Assembly (NCBI GenBank): GCA_977017575.1
Contig: CDRNVI010000030.1
Coordinates: forward strand, 372,001 to 436,000
Origin: Paramoeba atlantica
Taxonomy: Eukaryota; Discosea
Reading direction: 5' to 3'
Length of the DNA stretch: 64,000 nucleotides
Shown in pieces: positions 31,131-42,620 of this stretch (the stretch's first letter is position 1; every line of letters begins with the position of its first letter). A program made the position numbers and the translations under genes. The notes under the pieces are model-generated. The model saw only the letters and a list, made by a program, of their open reading frames with translations, was not told the DNA's origin and did not search any database.

Positions 31131-32054
31131 ATCATGGCATCGTTTACTCTCGGCTATGAAACTATCCCTCGCAACTGTAAGACGTGCTGATAAGAAGGCT
31201 ACGAGGAAACGACCCATACGGCAGCAACATGATCAGGAGTGTTATGGTACAAAAGCGATAGACGTGCGGGCGATAAAGAAAGCGACGCGCCCCGTCTTGG
31301 AGGGCTGTTCCACAAAAGCTGCTAGGGTGTTAGACCAAAAATAAATAGGGGCGCGAAGGGTAGGCGAAAAGGGGCGCGGCAGAGAGCGAAAGGGGGACGG
31401 AGAGCGCAGCGGAGGAAGAGCGCGGCGGGGAGCGCGACGGAGAGAGTGGTGCTGAGAGCGGCAGGGCAAACGGCGGGGAGAGTGGCGGGCAGGGCGGCGG
31501 GGAGCACGACAGGGAGCACGGCGGGGAGCGCGGCGGGGAGCGCGGAGGGGAGCACGACAGGGAGCACGGCGGGGAGAACGGCGGGGAGCATGGTGAGGAG
31601 CACGGCGGGGAACAGGGCGAGGAGCACGGCGGGGAGCAGGGCGAGGAATGCGGCAGGGAGCAAGGCGAGGAGCGCGGCGGGGAGAACGGCGGGGAGAACG
31701 GCGGGGAGCAGTGACGGACGAAGAAACATTGGATAAATTGGCCGAGTTGCATCCACAGAGACCATGCGATTTTACAGCCCCTGAGGATGCCCCTGTTCTG
31801 GCAGGCGTGTCGACAGAGGAATTGCGAGCGGCAGGAAAGAGGCTAGCAAAAGGAGCAAGCCCAGGTCCAACGGGGATGACAGATAGCATCGTGCGACGAA
31901 TGTTAGATGACGAGATATGCTGTTTGAGTCTGAGCCACATGATCTGCGATCTCCTGAATGGATTCCTTGCCAAGGATGTCGCTTTTCGCCTGAACAGGGC
32001 GCGACTAGTTGCGATCCCCAAAGAAAACGGTGGAGTTCGACCAGTGGCAATGGG
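31131..32054 (+). pseudogene. LINE I: middle part of a CRE-like LINE split by a minisatellite
   Basis: 31156-31344 reads MKLSLATVRRADKKATRK to KAARVLDQK, parallel to LINE LM (MKHSLATVRH to GTRVLDQE). After the GC-rich minisatellite (31345-31712) it resumes with VTDEETLDKLAELHP, LAKGASPGPTGMTDSIVRRM, LDDEICCLSLSHMICDLLNG and NGGVRPVAMG, the start of RT. At 32054 the tail of LINE A2 cuts it. RT motifs A-C are absent. Confidence 0.8.
31345..31712. repeat. GC-rich minisatellite, G-rich on plus, inside LINE I
   Basis: About 370 bp of GGCGGGGAGCGCGGC-type units, the inverse of 28080-28560. It separates VLDQ from VTDEE, which are nearly adjacent in LINE LM, so it was inserted or grew there. G-runs on one strand could form quadruplexes. 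Confidence 0.85.
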
Positions 32055-33168
32055 TTTTTTTTTCGAAGAGAAACTATCCCAAAAATGATATTATACATTA
32101 CATTGTATATTGTATTCTATTCTTTTGAATACTTTATATCCTTAATGTTATGTTATGTTATGTTATGTGTTCAGGTTAATACAAAAAAAAACGTTTATAA
32201 TAATACCAAAGATTTCTAATAGACCGAAACTAAAAGTTTCGGAGAGGCCTGTTCAGAGGCCCAGTTCCTGAGATGTCTCCTGCGTTAGATAATTTTTCAG
32301 CTGGGAAAATACCACTGATCCGTTCAACTCTTGAAGGTGCAACGAAAATTCGTTCAAAGTTTTCCCTCTTTCAAGCCCACAGCAGTCCGCTAGCGTATGC
32401 AGAAGGGTCTTGAGCCCTTGATGCATGGCGCCGCCGGAGAGGACTGGGATGCATTTAAAACGTTCCTGCGGAATCATCCCCGATGCGACGTACGTATTAT
32501 TTTTCCGTGCGATCGCATCCCTCATTAGGGCCCCACTCCCTCGCCGCAAGTTCGACGGCACCAATTCATGGATTACAGTGAGGTCGTAGAAGACTTCACC
32601 GGACGCCCAATATATGACTATATCAGGTCCGGACCGGTGAAGACTAGCATTTCGGCAGATCTGTTGGTGCTCACGTTTGCGCCAATGCGGGAACGACTCC
32701 CCGCAAGTGGAGCATTTGTAGGTCGTAAATTGTCGTGGCTCCCGCTCGCATGGTACCCCAGCCTTCATGCACAGATCGTAAATTTTACGCACCAGTGCAT
32801 CATGTTTCGTCGTGGCATTGTTTCCAGAGCACTGAACACATCCCGCTATGTGCGAGAGGGCTGACGAAGACTCAAGAATGACTCGACACCCCGGGCATTG
32901 TAAGTTTCCTGGAAGCCGCGGGTGACTGAGACCAAGACGAGGTATAAGTGCCAAGGTGTAAAATTTGGAAGATACTAGTTTTGCGTTCGACTGTATCCAC
33001 GATGAATTCCCTTTCTCGCTTGCGGCGCGCAGTAACGACGCGACATTCGGGTCTTTCGACAGCGATTCCTTAATTGATTTGTTAAGCTGTGCTTCGGTGA
33101 CGAATTCGTCGTTAGGGGGGCGGATTGAATCTTCATTGAAATTCACGTCGGGGCACCTACTTCATTGA
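32055..33168 (-). mobile_element. LINE A2: 5'-truncated copy with open C-terminal frame
   Basis: On the minus strand the element ends in A9 (T9 at 32055-32063) preceded by GGGATAGTTTCTCTTCG, as in A1. A variable ATGTT tandem (32140-32165) lies in its 3' UTR. The 5' side is cut at about 33168. It lies after GTGGCAATGGG of LINE I. No clear target duplication was found. Confidence 0.8.
32253..33146 (-). CDS. LINE A2 endonuclease domain (partial protein)
   Basis: 297 open residues. Blocks in order: helical linker, CPGCRVILE...HIAGCVQC (CCHC), CSTCGESFPHW...H..IC (second finger), then RSGPDIVIYWASGEVFYDL (PD...D nuclease motif) and TVIHEL, and a tail SFLHLQ-type helix ending LTQETSQELGL. This is the C-terminus of a CRE/SLACS-like protein, where it nicks the target. 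The listed Met is only the first in frame; the frame begins at the truncation. Confidence 0.8.
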   Translation of the reverse strand: MNFNEDSIRPPNDEFVTEAQLNKSIKESLSKDPNVASLLRAASEKGNSSWIQSNAKLVSSKFYTLALIPRLGLSHPRLPGNLQCPGCRVILESSSALSHIAGCVQCSGNNATTKHDALVRKIYDLCMKAGVPCEREPRQFTTYKCSTCGESFPHWRKREHQQICRNASLHRSGPDIVIYWASGEVFYDLTVIHELVPSNLRRGSGALMRDAIARKNNTYVASGMIPQERFKCIPVLSGGAMHQGLKTLLHTLADCCGLERGKTLNEFSLHLQELNGSVVFSQLKNYLTQETSQELGL

Positions 33169-33565
33169 AATACAACTTCTAAAATCTGAAATATGAACCT
33201 ACTTAAATTCTTGTAGATGTGAAAACCGTACTATGAAATATACAATTTCGTACCTTCTTCCTTCAAATCAAACTATGAAAAATAAGCGCTTGTCTAGAAA
33301 TATCATGAGAAAATCAAAAACTATATTGTTTGTAGATGATACTAAGTGAACGGGTTTTCCGTCCGGATCCGCCGCCAACCGAACCCAAGCACACGTCACT
33401 GCACCCCAACACTAGTATCCAATATGTAGTATTGCTAACAGAATCAAATAACCGTACAGAAGAAGGGCCAATTCCTCTTACGGACGAAAAACGTATGTAC
33501 TGTTTTATTTTTCAATTTAAGTTATTATTGTTGCACTTCCATAAATGCGTAATCCGAATCTTAAC
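33169..33565. other. AT-rich stretch between LINE A2 and V6
   Basis: No recognised gene. It probably includes the 3' untranslated region of V6 (minus strand). A 114-codon plus-strand frame (33336-33680) runs into the V6 RNase H complement and is not credible. Confidence 0.4.
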
Positions 33566-36276
33566 TCACATTTCCATTCGGCTGATCGGATCAGCGGGGT
33601 TATCTTCTGAGCGAATATATCGCGCTTGTACACATATTCCCAGAGATTTGCAATGTGTAAGAACTTGTTCTAATTCATGAGCAATATTTGTCGAAGAGGT
33701 CATACGTCGGTTAACCGCTGCCTCACAGGACGTATTGTCCACGAATAGATCCAGGCGGGTTCCTCGTGGAAAATGTTCCGCAAATTTTTCAAGCGCGAAG
33801 CGGACTGCTTTTGCCTCCGCATGATTAACCTCGTACTCAGTGCCTCTTTCCCACGGACCTCCGGCAATCAAGACCTCGCCTTGATCAAGATACAAAATAG
33901 CACCCCAGCCCTTTGCTGAGGCATCCGTATAAAGACGATGCTGATGCGGCGCCATGTCAGGATGAGGTGATGGAACTATGGGAACGTTGTTCAGAATCTC
34001 GTTGCGCCATTCTGCCAGCATGGCACGCGTCTTGATAGGTAAGCTGACCTCCTTGTATCCGATCCACGGGCACCGATTAAGAAGGTTGATGCGTCGTTGC
34101 ACAATCTTTAGAGCGAAATGATATTTAGGGATCACAATTCCGACTACTGAAGAACAGTATATGAGACGCCCCACCGTCGCCTCCAGATCTATAAAAGTCG
34201 GGTGATGAAATTGATCGGTTGCGAGCTTCGACACTACCTTCGGACCCAAAGCTACCCGATGCATCCCGTGATCATAGCGCACGCCGTTGAAGACGTATTG
34301 CTTCTGCGGAGGTTTGCCCACATCCTTGAAAGCCCCTCCGACGACCCGGCATCGGGTATCCACAAAGCTAGCGAATTTATTCGCCTCAGCATCCGTGCCC
34401 ACAAAGCGGATGCCATCCACGTAGACGTCACATTCTCCTACACCAAACGATCTCGTCGCCGAACATACGCGAGAGTCACCTGCCAAAACTGCAGTGACGG
34501 TGTTCATAATTTCTGGGGTGCAGCGATGCCCCATCGGCATAACTTTCATTTGGAACAATTCCCCTGCCGCTGACGTAAACCGAAATTTCCGTCGCGCTTG
34601 AACCGGAACGGCAACCTGATAAAATCCACAACGGAGATCTCGCTTAAGTCCGACTTCGGCGTGTACTCTATATAAATACTTAGATGGATGCCACAGAGGC
34701 ACTTCCGGAGAGTAGCCCTTCAGCCTTGTATTGTCCGATTTGGTCCATGCGATAAATCTGCGGCGCTGCCGGCCCTCATCATCACTCTCTACTACCGAGA
34801 AAGGAATTATGAATTGTCTTGTAGGAAACCTTTTTTCCCCCTTCTTGTCCACTCGCTCAATCACCCCAGCCTGCAGCAAAGCCTGTAAGTCCTGCTCCTG
34901 CACTTCTGACTGTTGACAGAACCTCGTAGGTTCTGAATCAGGTTGAGGAGGTACCCAGAAGAGCTCTTGAAAAACGTTTTTGAAACGCTGCCGTGCGCTC
35001 GGATTCATATACGTATTCCTGAATTAGCTGCAAATTCATAGTCGGGGTTTCTGTTTTCACGTGCAAAGGAAGATGCATGTCGGTAGCTGTGGCCACCCGA
35101 GAAGATCGGCGCGCATGAATTATGGAATGCCTCTTCAGATACGGCACTTCCTTGAAGCATTGTTCCAAATCGATACCAGTCAGCTTAGAAGAAGGACCTA
35201 CCACCGACAGAGAGTATCCTATTCCCTGGACCCTTCCTCGCGAGTCGCTGCTTCCTAGTGGAGTGTTAAGCATGCAGTCACTTTTTGAGTCCCGAGTGCG
35301 CGAGCCGTTGTCAGATTGCTCGCGTTGTACCTCAGCAAGGATTCCACGTTCATGTGCTTGGTCAAATTTTGAACCTCTGCCAGCGTGACTCGTCCTAAAG
35401 CTACCTGATGGAACAGGTACGTGACTGCCCCCCTTTTGATGGAATGAGTGCCATAACCGTTTCCCAGTATGTTTCGCATGTGAAGATCCATCTGTCGCAC
35501 ATTCGTTCGCCATACTGGTTGACGTTGGGGTAGATTGATCAGGTAGCTTGCCAATTCTTGTGTACCCTCGCCGGTGATGATTGCGTATAAGTACGGTCGA
35601 TATGGATTGAGTCGCGTACTTTTCGTCGTCCTTCCCCAATAAATGACAATTTCTTCCGGATGTATTAGCACAAAGTTCACTTTTGTTAGCTGCGCAACCT
35701 CTGTCCACCTGGATGCCGCCTTCCAACAAATTAGTATCGCCATCCATTCCGACGCTGTCACTCGACAAGCTAGCTTCTTTAGTAAATAAGGCGTGACGGG
35801 CAGCATCTGCCTTTGTGGCTCCAGTGCGCCTTGGGCTTGAAGAGCTCTTGAGTACAATTTTAGCGGGGTCACTTCGTACGACATCAGGTTGAGTACGGAC
35901 TGCAGGCTTTTCACATAACTGTGACGTGTCGAGGTAGCTACCGGTAGGCTTTGAAGGAATTGGATAGCTGAATTGGCGTCTAGAGGAACTCGCTGCTTTC
36001 GACAAAATTCTTCCATCCTCGTCCATAGTCGACTTCTCGAAAGCCAGGTCCCTTGCGTCCACATAGGCTGTACAGCCGTTACCACTATTCGCCCCGTCGC
36101 TGTGGTTGGGTCGACTTTCATGATATTGGCGGTCAGACTGTGCACCGTCGAAGTGTTTTGCCGAATCGTGTTGTTGGATGGACGAATTTGTCGCTGCACG
36201 GCACGATGCATTAGCAAAACTTGAAGACTACTATCAAAATATATAAAATATTTATTTCCATGTATCACTATAGAAA
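33566..36276 (-). mobile_element. VIPER-like YR retroelement V6, broken
   Basis: This fossil of the V8 group has YR (36289-35255), an overlapping frame leading into RT (36062-34938), and RT/RNase H (35008-33566) with PMGHRCTPEIMNT, CDVYVDGIRF, LYTDASAKGWGAILY, EVNHAEAKAV and SEDNPADPISR. Gag and the terminal repeats are missing. It is broken, with about one break inside the genes plus truncation at LINE J, and is otherwise well kept, so moderately young. Confidence 0.85.
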
Positions 36277-36795
36277 ATGACAGAAGCACAACTGCTGCAA
36301 AATGCTATTGAAAGGAAAAAGAAAAAGTATTTTTACTCTGGCGGAATAGAAGATGATTATTTTAAATGCATTCCAATGACCGAGAGTGGTTTTCTTCATG
36401 AACATACACGAAAATTAATAACAGCTTTAGCGAAGAAAGCAAATCTGAATGTGAAAGAAGTAGTAGAGGCTTTTCAACTAGAGATTGAAAAGCTGAATGC
36501 GTACACGATTGTCACGCAATTACGCGACAGCCTACCAAAGGCCGCATGGCTAGGTTCTATCAATTCGTAGACCTACACAGCTGAAAGTTTTGATTGATTG
36601 ATTGATCGATTGATGTAAACTTAAAAGAGTAATTTTGGTTCCGTCATAGTCAGATGACGAAGTAAAAAATGTATTTTGCTCGTTTTATGACGTCTTGGTT
36701 ATTCTCGGCGCTTTCTTCTTCTTGTCTTAATAAAAAACGTTGTCTTGTTAAGACCCTTTCTTTTGCCCATTTGACTAATCAAATAAATTGATAGA
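36277..36795 (+). pseudogene. LINE J: 5'-truncated CRE-like LINE tail
   Basis: Coding 36277-36570 (MTEAQLLQNAIERK to GSINS, stop) is the last 97 residues after the nuclease, matching LINE O (STEQLMQNALDRK to GGLNH). The 3' UTR ends CCCATTTGACTAATCAAATAAATTGAT, also found in LINE O (complement near 62667-62695). A TTGA tetranucleotide tract lies at 36582-36612. Confidence 0.8.
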
Positions 36796-36874
36796 AACTA
36801 TTCATAAATAAAACGTACAATGCCCGTCGGCCAATTTTCATCACTATAAAGCCCCTCCTAAATTTCCTTCCGTG
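36796..36874 (+). repeat. SIRE-like right end (S5)
   Basis: GTACAATGCCCGTCGGCC and CCTAAATTTCCTTCCGTGAACTTCTA match the right ends of SIRE-like units S1 and S3. The left part is not recognisable. It abuts the cut end of LINE LM at 36875. Confidence 0.65.
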
Positions 36875-37240
36875 AACTTCTATCCTACCGGCGATGGGGA
36901 TGTAAGGCCTGTCGCTCGAACTGAAAGTGAATTTAGTCGTTCAAAAGCGTTGTGCCTCGACGCCTCATACGCCGATTTTCGTAGAAGATCCGTGGGCGTC
37001 AGCCCTAAACCTCCACTCTTTACCGGAAGTCGTGCCCACGCGATCTGTTTCGGATTCATTTCTCCGAACCAGGTGGTCAGAACTCCTTGCACCTCTTTGT
37101 CGAAGGATTTCGCCATCTCAAAGGTTTCCTCTGGCCGATGGACTCGTATGTGGTACCTGTCTCACATTAACGCATCGCGACAAGAGGAGCATCGAAATGT
37201 TATTCGCACCCATGGTTTTCAGCCGCAGGAAAATTGCCCG
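36875..37240 (-). pseudogene. LINE LM part 3 (RT thumb)
   Basis: Minus strand: RAIFLRLKTMGANNISMLLLS, then GGLGLTPTDLLRKSAYEASR, parallel to LINE F (LFRRLKKMGPSNLSLAILS; GGLGLTPSKLIQKHAYVQSR). It continues LINE LM part 2 across SIRE-like S1. The reading changes phase near 37117, so there is at least one frameshift. The endonuclease is missing on the far side of 36875. Confidence 0.75.
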
Positions 37241-37700
37241 GAAATCCACACCGAGGGGCCGCACAGGACATAAAAGAAAATAACTATAAAGATGAAATAA
37301 TAATTTATTTTCACATGAGTTCACCTATTCATATCATATACATGAAAAGCAAATTGAAACGTATGTAGCTTCTACATCATCTTGACAAAATAGGCCTTTC
37401 AAAACAAACAATATAAATTTATAATATATCACTATGTTAGCGGGTTGCACCCGCCAAACCTGGCGGCTACCTGGATAGGATGGGGGTTTGGTGGGTGGGA
37501 CAAAAAACGCGTAAAGGAAAAAGATTCTACAAGTAAGTAATCAGTAAATATGTAAATTTTCAGAATACATATTGTAGCTTTTATACATGATTCAATTACA
37601 ACCCCCTTTCGGGGAAAAGAACAATGAAAATTATAACCCCCTTCCGGGGCATTTGACCCGATATTAGCCCCTCGGTTAAATTTCAATGCGTAGACTTCTA
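37241..37700 (+). mobile_element. SIRE-like unit S1
   Basis: A 460-bp gene-less YR-type unit from GAAATCCACACCGAGGGGC to GTAGACTTCTA. CCGAGGGGC near the start pairs with GCCCCTCGG near the end, and GAAAT with ATTTC. A G-rich block (GGGGGTTTGGTGGGTGGG) lies in the middle. It splits LINE LM between EKH and RAIF with no target duplication. It looks complete. Family: SIRE-like partner of the VIPER-like group. Confidence 0.85.
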
Positions 37701-38567
37701 GTGTTTTTCAAGCTTGTTGAGAAGTAATTCGCTGACTCTGGTTGATCCCCCTACATAGGCTCCTAGAACTTTGACGGCTTTTTCGGCTATCTGAACACCT
37801 TCGTTGACTAGTTTCTCGGGTAGTTTGACGTTGTTTAATCCATCAAACCAAACACATTTTTGCGGCGCAAGTCGGATCGATTTACTTTCCAGGAGCTCCT
37901 TGAGACGGACGTATGCAGAGGCGATGAGATCCACATCGTGTGAGGAGATGTTGATGTCATCGACATAAGCGTATATGTTAAGCGATGGGAATTCCTGCGC
38001 GATCGTCTCAAGAATCGGTTGAAGAAATGTACAGAAATACAACGTTGATAACGGCGACCCCTGACGCACTCCAGCCGAACTCTCGACTTTGGAGAATAAT
38101 TCCCCGTTTTTGCCATAGAAGAGGAGCTCTGATGGTTCCCCATATTCAGCAACAAAAAGTCGCTGAAAGGGTCGAAGTGCGCTAAACGCGAAAATCGCTT
38201 TCGCAATGTCATCGCGTGAAGGGCTGTTAAAGGCGTTTTTCATGTCCAGAGAGAGAATGGCGTGTCCTTCCATGTACCGACGATTGAGCTCGTGCACGAT
38301 AGTTTCACAGCCCGCTTGGCTCATAACCCCGTGTTGCATCGGAAGAAACAGCTTCGCGAATTTGTGTTCATGTCGAAGTATTAGGACCAGCCCCGCCAAC
38401 TTCAACAGAACCTCCCCCATCGCCACAGGCCTAACAGATTTTGATGTCTTGGGAAGTGCCACGAGACGCGCTCTCCTCAATCTACGCATGACTTCTTTGG
38501 ACAGCATCCCGTTGACAAGATCACAGATCATATGACACAGACTGGAACAACAGATCTCATCATCCAA
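37701..38567 (-). pseudogene. LINE LM part 2 (reverse transcriptase)
   Basis: Minus strand, open: LDDEICCSSLCHMICDLVNG, KSVRPVAMGEVLLKLAG, ILSLDMKNAFNSPSRDDIAK (motif A), SAGVRQGSPLSTLYFCTFLQ (motif B), NIYAYVDDINISSHD (motif C, YVDD), then KVLGAYVGG. RT core residues are intact. It is continuous in reading with part 1 (56632-58062) across VIPER-like V7 and with part 3 across S1. Confidence 0.88.
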
Positions 38568-39497
38568 GAATTGTGCATCATAAATATTATAAGAAAGAAA
38601 GAAAGCACTAAGCAAAACAATATCTTCATTCCCCTCTTCTATCTGATATTTGATACGTTCAATTCTATGCACATTCAAAATTCATATGAATACTGTATGA
38701 CCGGTCATAACATAACAAAATTAAATAATCCCACAACACTTCTGTCCTCTCCCAGCTTGCGAACGGGTGACGCGGGGAGTGGCTAGGGGGTTTGGCGGGT
38801 GGGGAAACTTTAACTGTCGCGAATTAACAAAGGAAATAAAGTCTTGAATTTATAATCACCATAGCAAACGTCATATTCGTCTGTATACACATGGGGTTAC
38901 ATCTGGGGGGTGTATATATCAAATCAGTTGAATTCTTACAACAGGTACAATGCCCCTCGGCCATCACACAATAGATAAACTGGTATAACGTAAATAATTT
39001 ATTCGCCCAATTCTCTCCGTAAACTATGAGAATTGTGCATCATAAATATTATAAGAAAGAAAGAAAGCACTAAGCAAAACAATATCTTCATTCCCCTCTT
39101 CTATCTGATATTTGATACGTTCAATTCTATGCACATTCAAAATTCATATGAATACTGTATGACCGGTCATAACATAACAAAATTAAATAATCCCACAACA
39201 CTTCTGTCCTCTCCCAGCTTGCGAACGGGTGACGCGGGGACCACCCATTCGCTCGTCCTACTTCCATTTACAACCCAATCGCACGTTGATGTATTTCAGC
39301 GGTGCCTACTCCGCCAAAATAAATCATAAGGAAATTCCGTATCGCTCACCGTGCCCGTGCTTCTCGATATTCACTGCTACATTTTTTTTTTTTGTATCGT
39401 ATCTTCAAATTCAAAGTAAGTCGACTACATGACATCTGCTTTATCCGAGTCTACCGTGCAGAGTCTACTATAAGGATCGGCCGGATTTTCGCTCGAA

Positions 39498-39970
39498 GAA
39501 TTGCCCTCCGGGTGAGCCCCTGCACAACATAAAGAAACTATAAAATATATTGTACGAAAAGGTGAACTTCAGTCTACATAATGTATATTGATAATTTGTT
39601 TTAACGGTATCCTATGTACATCTCTGCACTCTTTTATTTTACAATTGAATTTGAAACTATCCGTAGAAACCAATTTGAACAAACTAATAATACTATAACA
39701 TTCACTCACCGAGAGATGCATTGTCTCTCCCTGTCGCGAACGGGTGTCCACGCGGGGAGTGGTTTGGGGGTTGGTGGGCGGGACAAAATTTTCGTACGGA
39801 TATAATCTTCTATCCTTTACCAAAGTATAAATAATTGATGTACGATTAAACTCTGACAATTTAACTAAGTAAAAATCATAATATGAGAATATCATGTGCC
39901 CCGTGGGGCCACCCCCCCCACCCTACAGGAAACTCGATATCCTTCGAACAATTCTATTCGTAGACTTCTA
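39498..39970 (+). mobile_element. SIRE-like unit S2
   Basis: A 473-bp gene-less unit from GAATTGCCCTCC to GTAGACTTCTA. GAATTG at the start pairs with CAATTC near the end. The middle G-rich block is GGGGGTTGGTGGGCGGGACA. It sits inside the V7 RNase H, just before its last conserved block, with no target duplication. It looks complete and is a little diverged from S1. Confidence 0.8.
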
Positions 39971-41534
39971 CAAATATACTGTGCCTGAACGGCGACACCT
40001 TTACGCTTTAAGAAATCTAACAACCGGCGTAGCTCAGAAGTTATACCGTCTGAACGTGACATTTTTCTATTTATCGCAGCAACGCACGAAGTATTGTCAA
40101 CATACAGGTCGACGCATGTATCCGAGTTGAAATGATGACCATATTTTTGAAAGGCCAAGCGAACAGCCCGCGCTTCCGCGCGGTTAACTTCATACTCGAA
40201 ATCAGGGGGCCATTGAGATCCAGTGCACAACATTTGTCCGTAATCCAGATATAAAACTGCCCCTCAACCCTTCGAGGAGGCGTCTGTACATAAAATGTGC
40301 CGATGCGGAACTGTTTCCGGATGCGGAAGCGGAACCACCGGCGATCGATATAAAAGGGTATCGCGCCACTCAGTTAGCGCAACCCGTACTGGCGTTGGCA
40401 AGGGCACTATTTGATCGAGCAGTTCGGGTTCTCGATTTAACCTATTGATTCTCCGGCGCACAATTTTTAACTCCAGATGATATTGAGGTAGATTCACACC
40501 CATGACACCTGAGGCAAAAACCAGACGTCCGACACCAGCCTCTAACGATGAATACGTAGCACCAATAAATTCATCATTCTCTAATCTGCGGGTCAATTTT
40601 GGTCCCAGTGATACCTTCCCCTCACGATGGTGATATGTTATACCGTTGAATGTGTACCGCTGCTCAGGTGGAAGACCATGATCCTTAAACAAGGCATTCA
40701 CCCGCTCCGCTCTATCGTCCACGAATCGCGCAAAGTCGTTTGTGATCTTGTCATTCCCTGCAAATCGAATTCCATCGATATAAGTATCGAGGCCTCCATG
40801 AAAAAACGCCATTTTGTTCTCACAATATTCTCTATCTCCAGCCAGCGTTGCAGTTAATGCGTGCATCAGCTCCGGTGCACACCGGTGGCCCATCGGCATC
40901 ACCGTCATCTCATACAGGTCCCCCATTTTATTCACGAAACGAAATTTTTGACGGCATGATAACGGAATTGCGACCTGCCAAAATCCGCACGCAAGATCAC
41001 GCTTCACCGCACTCTGTTCCTTCGCGCGGTGTAGATAGAAAGCTGCGTGTCTCACAGGAACATATGGCACGTAACTCTCCTTAATCCGCTCATTATCCTC
41101 CTGTGTCCATGCAATAAAACGTCTTCTCTCGGAGCCATCATCGGCCGGTTCAACAACAGTGAAAGGGATTACCCAATCCATCGTGGGGCGACTACTCTCC
41201 TGTTCTGCATCCACACGCGAAACGAAACCCGCGTCGACCAACTCCTTTACATCTCCCTCCGGCAAGAAAGATCGATATGTGGGAACCCGAGATGCCACCC
41301 CTGGTAAAGATAACAACGTATTCCACGTCTCATCGAATCGAGCTCCCGCAGTCTCATTCATCATATTCCTGAGGGCTTGCATTTCAATGCGTGGAATACC
41401 TTTTTTCACATGCAATGGGATGGAAAAATCTTTTGGGAGCGCTACTTTCGAAGTGCGTCGTGTACGTGTGATCGTATGCCGAACTTTCTCGTGAGGAATG
41501 TCCTCCAAAAACTTGCGAAAAACAAAATCAGCGT

Positions 41535-42533
41535 CTACATTATGTTTAACCGGCTTGTCGCGTTCTGCGTACCCAGCGCTAGCGCCGTCGTAACGGGGTC
41601 TGCGTTGTATCTTAGGAGTGACTCCAGCGACTGATGCTTCGCTAACCGCTGTACTTCCTCGAGGCTCGTACCCCCCTTTGCGACCTCGGCGAACAACTGA
41701 GTTATCGCCCCCCTCTTGGCAGAGTGCGTCCCGAATCCTTCCCCCAAAATGCGCCTTATTTGGCGATCCGCTTCGGATACCGTTGTTCGAGACATTGGCT
41801 GGTACCCCCCAAGTCTGGAAATATAGTTCGCCAGCCGGCTCGTTCCCGGACCTTCCACTACCGTATACATTGACGGGCGGTAAGGATTGAAGCGAGACGT
41901 TTTTGTGTGGCGCCCCCACCAAATCACTACCCTGGTAGGCGATATCTCGTGAAACTTGTCTCGGGTCAACATTGCCGTCTCTGACCACCGACTTGCTGCC
42001 TTCCAACAAAGTAGCAAGGTATGTCTTTCGCTGTCCGGTAGATGGAGCCACAGTTGATTTAGATCGGTCAGAGTCAATGGGGTCATCTGGCGTAGCGGCT
42101 CCGTCGCCCCCTCGGCCATCAATGCTTTTACGTAGAAGCGCAGAGGATTCACCACTTGCCCTGCCAGGTTGAGAATTGATGCAAGGCTGCGTGCGTACGT
42201 TAACTTTGCTTGGATTCGAATTGGCAAACTTGCGATAAATGCGACCGCGTGATTTGGGGTGACCTCTATTCCCCTCCACTGACAAAACATTGTCAGTCTT
42301 TCCCACAAGCGAGCCCTCGCTTGCCACGTTGTTGTGCTCCACATCTCTCCCATGGCATCCAATGCGTTTCGTATTTCCGGTGTCAGTGTGGACACCCCCA
42401 TTGACAATTTCACCAATTTGAAGCGTGCTGGACACGCCTGCTGTAGACTCAAAGTTCCGCCGTAAATACTCTCGGATTGCACGCACCTCCCGCTTAAGTT
42501 CTGAACATCCTTCACAACCAAATTGCATTCCAC
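41535..42533 (-). CDS. Tyrosine recombinase of V7
   Basis: An open frame of 332 residues. Catalytic blocks: Arg in CWKAASRWSETAML, Lys in GRHTKTSRFNPYRP, HSAKRGAITQLF (His...Arg), and LAKHQSLESLLRYNA with His and the likely Tyr. Function: integration of circular element DNA. It is in the same frame as gag, and the whole of it lies within the RT frame (42624-40264), one phase back. Confidence 0.85.
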   Translation of the reverse strand: MECNLVVKDVQNLSGRCVQSESIYGGTLSLQQACPARFKLVKLSMGVSTLTPEIRNALDAMGEMWSTTTWQARARLWERLTMFCQWRGIEVTPNHAVAFIASLPIRIQAKLTYARSLASILNLAGQVVNPLRFYVKALMAEGATEPLRQMTPLTLTDLNQLWLHLPDSERHTLLLCWKAASRWSETAMLTRDKFHEISPTRVVIWWGRHTKTSRFNPYRPSMYTVVEGPGTSRLANYISRLGGYQPMSRTTVSEADRQIRRILGEGFGTHSAKRGAITQLFAEVAKGGTSLEEVQRLAKHQSLESLLRYNADPVTTALALGTQNATSRLNIM

Positions 42534-42620
42534 TCTCCTCCGCTTCGGGGCTTGCGTAAAAAGGCTTGTTTGTTTTCGTTTGAATGTAATTATAGTACTG
42601 GCCGTTTGGGTGGGGATTAG

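Noticed and set aside
37241-37700. SIRE-like units as Helitron-type elements (no duplication, offset inverted repeats)
   Set aside because: They match the A+B terminal repeats of a YR retroelement and do not show constant CTRR ends.
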